Source: Gymnorhina tibicen (Eukaryota > Chordata > Aves > Passeriformes > Artamidae). From it: a DNA stretch of 64,000 nucleotides. Positions 11,964 to 22,682 of this stretch are shown here, piece by piece. Every line of letters starts with the position of its first letter. Positions within the stretch are counted from its first letter, which is position 1. Location: contig VXAZ01006779.1 in assembly GCA_013399875.1 (NCBI GenBank), positions 837,648 to 901,647 of the forward strand. The letters run 5' to 3'. The position numbers and the translations under genes are program-made. Under the pieces are notes generated by a model. The model was not told the origin of the DNA. It ran no database searches and was given only the letters and a program-made list of their open reading frames with translations.

Positions 11964-14012
11964 TTAGCCACCTTTATCGATTTACTTTGGTTAGCACAAG
12001 GGGACAGTAACAGTGATGACAGGATGGGTTTTATGGCAGCATAGTACAAGAGACTTTGGGACACTAACTCACCAGCTACCTTGTAGGAATGTCCTGATGG
12101 TTCATTTCTAGTGCTGCTGTTGCCCAGACTGCCTATATTAAAGACTACACGAGGCTGCACCTCTCACACTGCAAATGTGTTCTAGGATTTGAGTGTTGAC
12201 TTACTTGTGGACGCCGTGTGCATCATGTCAGTACTGCTCTTGTCAATAGTAAAGACTTTAGGCTCTTTAGTAGGGTCTTGTTCATGAAAGCTTTTTGTCA
12301 GCAGATTCTCAGGCCAGATTTTTAAAGGTAACTTGGCAAGGTAACTTGGTAACTTACAAGCATCTTGTGGGTAGTTTTTTCCTTGATATGACTAAGTGTA
12401 GGGCATGTAAATGGTTTTGAAAACCCTAGTCAGTCTTTAGGCCCCCAAACATCTTTTAATAGCTTGAGCTGTACCCCTAAGTTCCTCAAGCTATACTGAG
12501 AATCCTTTACCTATAGACCTAACTTTTGTTGACCTACATTATAAATATGAGTCAACATGTCCTCAAAATTTGGACAGGTACTTGGAGCAACGTCTCTGGA
12601 GCCCAATCAGATCAGACACAAATCAAATTCAGCACTACTACGGTAAGCGAGGGCATGCCATGCAGGGTTAGACATCCACATGCATTTATTTGTCTGGTTC
12701 CACATGAAGTATCTTAGCACCTGCCTGAAACCGTAAAAAAAGTAAGATTCCATGATTTTTTTTCCATGGGTACCTAAAATGTCATCTAAGTCTGTCCCCA
12801 ATCTGCTTGCGCATAGAAGCATCTGAACTTTACACTGCTGAGCAGCTAGAAGCCAATTAATGCCTAAGCACTGTCAGAAACCATAAAGTAGATATACCTA
12901 ATTCTCTTTCGCAAGCCGGTCAGTGACATTTTCAGAGTTCAGAGTTACATCCCATGCAAAATGTGGCTGGAGGAGAGGTTACATGTGTTTCATTTTGCAG
13001 TGAGGTAGGTAGAAAACTCGCACAAGATGCTGCAGATGCAGCTTTAGTACTTTCCTTTTTTCGAAAACCCCCTCCTTATGTTTTAACCACCAGAGTCTTT
13101 GTAGTTTTTCTTCCTTCTCTCTTTTTTTGGCCTAATGAATATTTAATGATCCTACATAAAACAGATCAAATTCCTCCTTTTTTTCAAGAGAGTGATGCTC
13201 CAGAGAGAACATTCACTTAGGAGGTAGGAAATAAGCATTCAACCACCATGTAACAGGAGAGTGACTTAAAATAATTTGTAGCTCATGTATTCACTGAGCA
13301 GTCAGGGGGGCAACATCTTTTGCTTCTGCATTTTGTCACAATAAGGTTGCTTTAAACTGTTAACACAGAAAAGGGTTCAAAATTGTTATCCCCAGTAAAT
13401 AATTTCTGAGAAAGAACATATCTAGGATACAGCTTTTCTCATTGGTATTTCTTACAGGCTACAGCACCTTTTCGCTAATAAGCTCACTTGTATGGATCTC
13501 TTTGTTAGGCATCTAAATAACACCAAAGAGAAAAAAACTGCATCTGGGCTTATTGCATTTTGCAGTGGCTCTTTTTATGATTCATGCCCTCAGTATTGTT
13601 GTGCATACAAGCACCGTGTAATGTCACTTCCCTGTTTTATAGGTGTAGTCTTGAAGTTGGTGAAAACTGAGAAGGAATATTCATTGCAGAGCTTGATTCT
13701 TAATGCTCATTTGTTACCAGAACTGACAAAACACAGATGGGATGTGTGTCCAAGGGAACTGGAAGAAATTACCTTAAAAAATAGTATGTCTTTTAAAATA
13801 TGTTTGTGAAGGTGTCAGGGGAAAAAAAAAACCTGTTGATGAATAGAAAAAAAATATGCAGTACAAAGTTAGTAAAGCAGGTGGATAATAGGACAATATT
13901 TTAATGCTCATTAAAAAAATATGAGCATGATTAGTTTAGTGAGCTGATAACCATGATGTCTGTTTTTATGTATGGGGGAAGGGCTGTACATGGATTATTT
14001 AAAATTAAGATC

Positions 14013-14096
14013 TGGGTGGTGTTTTTTTTTTTGTTTTGGGGGGGTTTTTTTGTTGTTTTTTTGGGGGGTTTTTAAATTATTTTTTTTTAATTTGGT
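14013..14096 (+). repeat. G/T low-complexity tract
   Basis: Long T runs are interrupted by G runs of 7 and 6, plus GTT units. Both G runs are on the + strand, and so in the presumed intron transcript. Confidence 0.85.
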
Positions 14097-14618
14097 ATTA
14101 GGATAGAATTTTCTTTTGCAATTTTTACTACTCTTGATCTTTGGACAAAATCAATACCTTGAATTGTATTTTATTTAGAAATGTTAAGGAGAAGACAGGA
14201 GTCCTTGAATACTGAATACAATCAAATTTTAGATAGTCGATATATAGGCCTGGATTTGATTTTTAACATAAGTAGATTAATCTCTAAAATAGTAACAGAA
14301 CAAATGTTAGACAAATTTTTTCCTCTGAAATGTAGAACTCTGTTTTTACGAGTTAAGCAGGATATCTAGGCCACATTTAGGTGCATTTAATTTTAGCTTT
14401 GGTATTTCACAAGTTCAGAATTTTATGAATATCAAAGCTTGCTTACCTCACAGGTTTTAGAATTTATGAATAAACATAAAGATGTTGTGGGGTGACATAG
14501 AAAGGCAAATTTCTAGAATAGAATCCTCACCTAAGAAAGGTCAGACTACACTTTAGCCTGGACAACAGTCAGATATGCTCTGCCGTTAACCATTTTAATT
14601 ATCTTTACTTATTCTGAT

Positions 14619-14656
14619 CTTTTTTCTTTTTTCTTTTTTCTTTTTTTTTTTTTTTT
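14619..14656 (+). repeat. (TTTTTTC)n / poly-T pyrimidine tract
   Basis: An almost pure pyrimidine run with C every seventh base, then 16 or more T. It could be a degraded poly-A tail on the minus strand, but no retrocopy was recognised next to it. Confidence 0.8.
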
Positions 14657-16983
14657 GGCCAGTGGTGCCAACTTAAGCATTGCTTTTTATCTGGGCTCCA
14701 GAGACAAGTGATTTTGATCATCAAAATAGAGAGAGAAATGCAAATCGGGGGGAAAAAATCCCAGAGTAGGCTCAGAATAACTCTAATGAGTAAATGATTT
14801 AAACTCCTATCTGGTAAGAATTGTAGATCTTCTACCTTAATCATTTTAACAGTGTGAAGTACAGAGTTAGGCCTTTTTGTATCACTCTTAACTAGAATTT
14901 TCTGTATCCTAGCTGTGCCATACAAATATTGAAATACTTGTATTTATGCATTTAAGTATGGTCACAATTTATTTGCATGTTGTTCTGGTCTTTTTCATGT
15001 CTTGTGTCTTGTTTAAGGAACATAATGCATTGCTATGAAACTGAGGCATTAAAGAAACCCTGAAATAAGATAAAAGGGCTTAAAATTAAAATTGTAAAAG
15101 AATGCTGCACCCTTCCTACAGAGACAGTTAAGCATCATTGTCTGATTTTACTCCTTTCTTTCAAAGTTCAGGTATTTTAATTAAGGAAACATCATTTTTC
15201 AACACATTTCTTTATAAAACTAACAGATTACCAGTGAAATATTTGCAAAGTATATATATATAGCTACAGCTATGTACACCTTGAATCACATCAAGAGAAG
15301 GCTCTGTTGTAGGGGTGATGGCTCAGAACTCTCAAATAAGAGAAAGTCTTCTCAAAGAAGAATTGTTGTAAGTCTTGTAACATCGACTTGTCCGTCCATA
15401 GTGCAGTGACAGCAGAGAAAGGCAAACAAATGTTTTCTGCTTGCATTTTACAGCTGGGAAATTAGGCAGATAAGGTAAGTTTGAGCTTAGATTTTTCCTC
15501 AGAGCCGTCTGATTACCAGTTATGCCCCCAAATTTTTGGTTATTCATAAGGAACAGAAAAACATGATGAAGGAATGACCATGGAGAAAGGAAATGAAACT
15601 GTGTACTGTATTACCATATATCCTTAAATTATTTCAGTAATAAATCCCAATTACTTACTTTAAAATATACTTACTTGATCACACTGGCTTTAGTACCTTT
15701 TAAAGGTTTCTTTAAATGAAACCTATGCCAAGTGATGTGCTGAGTAGTTATGTTCTTAAAGGTTTTTCTTGCAGTCAGGCTTTTATTCACATTTTAGATG
15801 AATCCAAGGCTGTGCTTACCCAAGATATTTGGGCCATGGAGAGATGTAATAGGATTCATGAGTGAAAGTCCTGACCTGGCCTGGTATTTGTAATTTTACC
15901 CAGGGATAACTCTCCATGAAGAGAGAATAACTTCTACTGCCACTGTTTGATCAGTGTAAGCTTTTGACAACAGTGAGGGAAGGGAGGAGGGTAAGCCACC
16001 CTGGGTGGCAGGGGGAACTCAGGACACTGAGGAAGAAGCCAAAGGAAGTCCCAGAAAAAGACACCTTGAAGCCCTCCTGCAGGTGAGTTTCAGTGCTGCG
16101 CTCCCACTAAAGGTGCCCAACAGTCCTCTGACTAAATATCTGGGGAAGTGAGGTGTTTTGAAAATATATCGTTTCTGTGCCAGAATGGGGATGCCTCATT
16201 GGTGAGGACTGTGTAGATGTGGAGTGAGACTATCTCGCAGGCTTTCTGAGTGGTGATTTTCAACATTACCTTTTAAATACTCAGATAATGAGGCAGAAAT
16301 TCACAATTTTGGGTGCTTTCTTTGACATAGCCTAGAGTTAATGAGCCTCTATATTTTTGATATTGTGCATATATCTGTTTTCAGCACGTTTCTGCTCCCT
16401 CAGGTGGTGACAGGCAGATGTATGTACAGGACCATGGCAGCCATCCTTGGTGACTGGACTAAGTTTCACAGGTCACGCACACTTGTTTTTGTTCTCCAAC
16501 GTTGTCCTAGCAAATACTTAATCCCTGTCATAAAGTTTATCTGATAAAAAATAAAAAATACAGTTTTCACTGTTAGAAATACCTTCATTTTTCTCATCAG
16601 GAAGATAAACACCTTTAAGGTCTGATCTGTACTGTATGCTTATCCGTATTGTACTCTGTCTCATCCAAACTAGACAAATAAAATGCCATATTGAATTATT
16701 TCTCTAACGTGGGGGAAAAATGGGGCCCCTGGTTGTTTGAATTTTTTTTCATAAATACCTGAACTACACACAGTTAACACTGTGTTCCAATTTGCAGAAC
16801 ACCAAATATTGTACACTGAAACTGTAGTGGGATTAGTTAATATTTTCCATGGAAATTTTCAGGTTTTTTCATTCAAAAGAAAATCTGACAGAATTTCAGT
16901 TTTAACGTAAAACAGTCTCAGAGTTGTAGAACTGCAACTTCATTCCCACGTGCAGAAATAGATAACTCAAGTTCTTGATGAAT

Positions 16984-17029
16984 ATCATCTTGATGAGATG
17001 ATACATAAATCTAGATGGATTTATGTATC
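16984..17029. repeat. Two overlapping perfect inverted repeats
   Basis: Hairpin 1 is atcatct (16984..16990), a 5-nt loop, then agatgat (16996..17002). Hairpin 2 is gatacataaatc (17000..17011), a 6-nt loop, then gatttatgtatc (17018..17029). Both stems are perfect. They share bases 17000..17002, so only one can form fully at a time. Confidence 0.8.
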
Positions 17030-20000
17030 TGAGCAACTCAGAACCTCATTCTTCTCCTCAGTGTTTTTTTTCCCCTAATCTCCCATCTCCATTTAGGGAC
17101 TCCCTTCTGACAATGAAGTAGTACTGCAATATGAGGGATGGAGCCTAGCCAGAACTCCCAGGCCCATAATAATTCTGTTTATTTATTTCATTTGCTATTT
17201 CATGTTTTGTTTTTTCAGTTCCCCATGAGACATATGTGTACATTAGCAAACACACTTTTTTTGTTATTTACCTATGAGTGGAAAAAAATTTCCCATTTTC
17301 TGAAAAATCTCACCTTATTTTTAGAAGGAATAGGAATCCTTCAATACAGAGAATTTTGTGAGACTAGCTCTTTTAAAACCAAGAGGAGTACTCCATATAG
17401 CGGTATATTCTGAAAATGCAATTGAAAAAGTTATGAAAATCATATCTTTCACTAGGCTGATGAATTCTCATGATCTTTTATTTTTACAGAGGTTCACATC
17501 AGTTCTGAATGTTTTTCCACTGCATTTGCAAATTAGTTCTACTTTTCAGTAAATTCCCAAGTATCCCTACAGATCTTATGCCCCAAATCTGCAAAAAGTG
17601 TATCACATAGTCTCAATTTAAAGCATATTGAAATACTTCTTTAAAAGAGATTTAAAGCATGCAGCTTTTAATTTTAAACTACTTTTGTGTAATGTCCATT
17701 CTGTGTGTAGACTAGCACTGATTACATGCTCACTAAATGAAGAATACTGAGGAAAATTCTGCTAGAAGAATTTAAGATAACAGGGAAACAATATAAGAAT
17801 GTTGGTCATTTGCTGAGAGTTTTATCTTAAGGCATATTTTCTCACCTGTAGTTTAGTACAGTGGTGACATACAACATTCAGTGCTGTTCTTTTTTTTTGG
17901 CCAGAGGAAAGACAGATGACCTTTAAAGATGCTTTTTTTCCATACACTTGTTGGGTTCTTTTTTTAAGAAGATGCTCACTGTGCCTTTCCTTTGCATTTG
18001 TACAATACAAAATGACATGTCACACCTTGGTAATGTACAATATATTTGCCTTTGCCACTGGTCCCTTTCATTAAACAGATCTTTAACTTGTGAGCAGAAA
18101 TTTCATTTTCCTTTCTTGTCCATTTTTCATCTGGGGAACCACACTGACACAGTATTTTCTTGTTTCACAAATCTATGCTTATGTTCTGAAGTACATGCCC
18201 TGGAGAATTGTCAGGACCTAATCTTATTTAGATAATTGTCAGAGATGTATGGAAAAACTATTTATCTTTCTTTTAATATTTCTTTTTATATTTCATTTTA
18301 TGACATGCAAATAAAGAGTTTTGATGTATAAGTAGTCTGTACAGGTAACAGCTTTTTCTTAGTTCACTGACCTGAAAGACTAGGACCACCTAAAGGAATA
18401 ACTTGTTTCATAATCAAAGATTGAAATTTCAAAACCCAAATAATTTGACCTTTCTTACTATTATTCCAGAGAAAACTGCAGTAAAAGTGTTCAGCACAAA
18501 TGTAGATCTATCTTTGATGACGATGAACCTCAGTTTTTCAGTTATTTTTCTACATCCAAAATTAAAACAGTGGTTAGGATTATGTTCCCAAGGGGAACAA
18601 AACCATTGAAAAGCCTTGTAAAGACTTCTTAACATGTGAAATGTTTATAACCAAAGTTTTCAATGAAGATCACTTATCTTTTGCAACATGGCTATTACAG
18701 ACTTCTGTGTAGATTCAGTTGGGCACTAGGAAATGGATCTGAGATCAGCTTGGGGACTGCATTATACTCTTCTGCATATCAAAATGATTTTAACACTAGA
18801 GTTCCCACCATGTCAGTATGCAAGAGGAATGTAATTGCAGGTCTTTCAACATAGTTAACATTTACATAAATATTAAATATTTCCAGATTTTTGAGGGTTT
18901 TGCATAGACATCTCCCAGTATTTTTATCCTCTCTCATGTGACAAGTATCAGCATAGGGTTTCTTTTCCTCTAGAAGAGGTTTAACACTGCATCCTTTATT
19001 CCACTCACCTTGAGTATTTCAAAAGAATAACCAGAACTAGGTCATGTTCAGGTCACTCACTATTTCATCTCTCCACCTCCGATCCCAGCTGATTTAAACC
19101 ATTCTTGTGCTTGTCATTAGACTGTTGAGCTCAGATCACCCTGATGACGTTGGATGGGTGCACTGCACAGTCAAAACTGGGGCTACTGATCTCCAGTCAT
19201 CCTCAAATTTACTACGGTGGTTCTCACTAATGAACAGTTTTATTAAGCTACCAGGAAGAACTTGATACATCATCTTTCTATGCTTGAAAACCCCACTGAG
19301 CCTTTAAAAGCCAGGTGATAATACTGAGAAGCTGCATTCAATTCTAACAGAAATTAGACTAACCTGAAGGAGGAATATATTTTTGTGCCTAAGAATATAA
19401 TTTATGTTGCCATTGTTGTAGGTGAAAACATCATTAATGTTTGCAATCCCATATGGATTTTATTACATTATTCAGACCACCTCTGGGAAAATTATAATCA
19501 CAGAATTCAAGAGATTTAAGTAAGATCAAGTGAGTGATTCTCTGGCCAAGGGAATTGGAACTGGCCGTTTACAGAGGACCTTATTCAGCTGTCCATATGT
19601 GGTGTCAGCCCCAAAGGTGAGTATCTAGAGGTGTCCTTTCACATCTGGCTCCAGGCACAAGACAGGTAGAGGCCAAAAAGCAGGAGTGTTTGGGAGCTAG
19701 ACTGCAAAGGGCAGCAGTCTCACAGCCAGGTAGCTCCCTGAAGCTGTTGTTCCTGCTGCTGTGCAAAGTGGGGGCAATCTGGAGTGAGGACTCTGAGACA
19801 CACAAGTTAGCCTGAAAGACCCAGGAAAGGACAGGTACTTTGTATGCAAAACATAACTGAAATAGCTCATGGCAAAGGTATAACCCTTATATTATACCTG
19901 CTATGGTTTGTGTTTTTAAAAACGTGGCCGTATTTTAACAAGATGGCAGAGCTGATGGTGGCTCCTCGGAGGGCAGCGCAGAAGGGGACCAGAGAGCTCT

Positions 20001-22211
20001 GTAGCTGGCACTGTGCCCTAAGCCATGAGCCAACTCATGCCCTGTACATGGCTGTTCTAAGTGAGGCTCCACCGGAACCCAGATCTTTCTTCTCTGTTGC
20101 AAGCCCTACAAAGTGAAGCATTAGGATCAGTATCAATATCAAAAGGTAAAAAGAATCAAGCTCTCAGACAAACAGCAGTTTTACATAAATGCATTTCTGG
20201 TACAAGGGAAGTTGCTTCAGTCCTCTAGAGTTATCTTGAGGTATCTAAAGATTCTGAGTTTGTGTTTCAGTCTGCAGAAAGCATTAAGTGCTATGCTAGG
20301 CAAGTGTGATACTTTTACACAAAAAAAAGTCTAGAAAAAGGGGAAAATAACTTCTTTTCTCCTGATGATATACTGCAATTTGTTTAACCCCTGAAAATTG
20401 TCTTCAAGGAGACTTTTTGGCTAGAGTGTGGGAAACCAAACAGAGAAGGTCTGTGTTAAATTTCAGCTGAATATGATTTGAAATTGAGGTGATATTAAAA
20501 CCTGAAAAGAATAGTCCAAAAACTGGGGAAAAAATACCAAAAAACGCTGCTTCAAGGAAAAGGAGAATAAAAAAGAAGGAAAAAATCCATATCACATCAG
20601 TCTAAACTGTGGCACATCAGAAGTATCAGTATGGGACAGCATGTATTTACTACGTCGCAATGTGCTGTTCCAATGTCTTTGTACTTGCAGCTCTGTGTAA
20701 TCATCACTCCCTGTTGGATTCCATGTAAATTCCAAGTGCAAGCAATACTTACTTCTTCTGGAAGCATTTAGCTCTACAAAACTACTGCACAAGGTGATAA
20801 CAATATTCCCATCGCTCAGTGGTCCCCTTTTTCTTGCAGCCTTATCTTTCAGCCCTTAGGGAATGAAACTGCATCTGCTGCGGAGCTGTTTCTGTAATAG
20901 CTCTCTGAGAGCCTATTCCAGGTAGTCTCTAATTAGACACACCCAGATGGTGGGCACTGAGCAGATGTCCTGCCAGCTTGGGATGGATATGGAAGAAAGT
21001 TTTCTCTTGGCTCCCCGTAGTTTGTCTTTCAAATGTTTTTTTTCCCTCCATTTTTCTTCACAGTGAGCATTTGAAATGTTTGCTCACCATTTCTAACATA
21101 TGAAGCAAACTCAAGCACTGTAATCTAAGGTACTAAACATTCAGAGTGTTTGCTGTAGTCTGAAGCGTAGACATATTGAACTCATGTTACCCAAATGCTG
21201 TCACGAACAAAACTGCTCACTTGTGCTTTGATACACAATCTTTATCAGCAATTAAGATTTTACTCTTGGAAACTAATTAACAATTATGTTCATACTGCCA
21301 GAGACGTAAGTAAACACACTCAATCATGTCTGTGTAGCCAGCCTTGCAGATGAAATGAATGCAGCTAGCTGGAATAGACTCTGATGTTTTCAGTCACATG
21401 AGTAAACCTAAGAAGCAGATCTCCAAAGTACAAACCAGTTGTTTTCTGACAGCTTCTTTTCACAGTAGAACCATTCTTTGAATGTTTAGCCACATCTGAC
21501 ATTGAAAAGGTTTTGAAGCAGAATATTTACTTACCCAGCAATTTGACCATCATGTTCACAGTGCTGTGTTTCATGCTCCATTTGCCATAAATGTTGACGT
21601 GTTTTTCACAGCATTTGGGACAATGACAGTTTTAATTAAACAGTTCCCATATTATTCCTCCACCTTTCTAAATGTGATCACATGCAGAATAACTAAAAAA
21701 AAAAAAAAATACTAAAAGCTCAAGTGGATTTGCAGTAAAGTGTTCTGTAATCACTTGTGTTTCAAGAGATTTAACAAAGTCAGTCCTCAGATATTTTCTT
21801 TCTACTGTATTGTCTTTTTTTTTTTTAATACAATTATTTAATTTATTTAAAAGCAATGATCACAAAATGGCTGTGCACCAGACAATACTTTATGATGTAT
21901 AGATTTGTAAAATATGTAACTTGGGAACTTGTGCTGGTTTTGGCTGGGGTAGAGTTAATTTTCTTCACAGAGGCTGTTATGGGGTTGTGTTTTGGATTTG
22001 TGCTGAACACAGGGTTGATAATACTTTCTGAGTAGTTTTGTTTTTGTTATTGCTGAGCAGGGCTTACACAGAGCCAAGGCCTTTTCTGCTTTTCACACTG
22101 CCATGCTAGTGAGGAAGCTGGGGGTGCTTGGGAGGTTGGGAGGAGACACAACCAGGAGAGGTGACCCTGGACAGGTGACCCAAACTGACCAAAGGGATAT
22201 TCCAGACCATA

Positions 22212-22232
22212 TGACGTCATGCTCAGTATATA
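22212..22232 (+). promoter_or_regulatory. LTR core promoter: CRE/ATF palindrome plus TATA
   Basis: A perfect 8-bp TGACGTCA (22212..22219), the consensus CREB/ATF site, is followed 7 bases later by TATATA (22227..22232). Both lie within the LTR, upstream of its ATTAAA signal. Promoter activity is inferred only from this arrangement. Confidence 0.5.
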
Positions 22233-22416
22233 CATTTCAGGGAAGAAGGAGGAAGTGGGGGGACATTTGGAGTGATGATGTTTGTCTTCCCAAGTCACCG
22301 TTCTGTGTCATGGGGCCCTGCTCTCCTGGAGATGGCTGAACACCTGCCTGTCCATGGGAAGCAGTGAATTAATTCATTGTTCCTCTTTGCTTATGTGCAT
22401 GGCTTTTTCTTTCTCT

Positions 22417-22422
22417 ATTAAA
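22417..22422 (+). terminator. LTR poly(A) signal (ATTAAA)
   Basis: ATTAAA, a common variant of the poly(A) hexamer, lies about 185 bp after the TATA motif. It is in sense orientation to the cadherin gene, so a cryptic polyadenylation site is possible. The downstream T-rich stretch (ttttctaccttttgtcc) fits. Confidence 0.45.
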
Positions 22423-22555
22423 TTGCCTTTATCTCAACCCACAAATTTTCTACCTTTTGTCCTTCTGATTCTCTCCCCAGTTCTACTGGTGGAGGAGTGA
22501 GGGAACAGCTGTAACAGGACTTGGTGACTGGCTGGGGTTAAACCACAACTGTCCT

Positions 22556-22677
22556 TTTTGGACAATAACAAAAGATTTCTCTATGTTATCAACCCTGTTT
22601 TCAGCACAAATCCAAACCATAACCTCATACAAGCCACTGTGAAGAAAATTAAATCTACCCCAGCCAAAACCAGCACA
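22556..22677 (-). mobile_element. Inverted partial LTR copy (5' ~120 bp)
   Basis: Read on the minus strand from 22677, it matches the start of the LTR at 21930, including ggttttggctggggtaga, ttaattttcttcacag and tttggatttgtgctgaa. By eye there are about 8 mismatches in the first 92 aligned bases. Similarity fades around the ttgttattg segment. Confidence 0.88.
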
Positions 22678-22682
22678 GAACT

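Larger units (their letters stand above)
12161..21924. other. Intron sequence with simple repeats only
   Basis: AT-rich intron. Apart from the low-complexity tracts and hairpins listed separately, no gene, RNA gene or named transposon was recognised. Open frames here are short and motif-free. Confidence 0.5.
21930..22549 (+). mobile_element. Endogenous retroviral LTR, + strand
   Basis: The ends match an abundant avian endogenous retroviral LTR type. It starts TGTGCTGGTTTTGGCTGGG and ends GGCTGGGGTTAAACCACAAC. A likely promoter core (TGACGTCA then TATATA) lies at 22212..22232, and an ATTAAA poly(A)-type signal at 22417..22422, in the order expected of U3 then R. No retroviral genes lie next to it, so it behaves as a solo LTR apart from the inverted piece after it. 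Orientation is the same as the cadherin gene. Confidence 0.8.
21925..22682 (+). mobile_element. LTR insertion with inverted LTR end, bounded by a 5-bp target-site duplication
   Basis: The direct repeat gaact occurs at 21925..21929 and 22678..22682 and exactly abuts an element of 748 bp that begins TGTGCTGG and ends CCAGCACA. Inside are a full LTR (21930..22549) and an inverted copy of that LTR's first ~120 bp (22556..22677). A 5-bp duplication is typical of several endogenous retrovirus classes. Because it flanks the composite rather than the LTR alone, the whole unit probably integrated together or was rearranged within one insertion. Confidence 0.8.

Noticed and set aside
14605..14925. Minus-strand frame of 106 codons ending in a Lys-rich tail
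   Set aside because: The Lys tail is the translation of the pyrimidine tract at 14619..14656; no motif in the rest.
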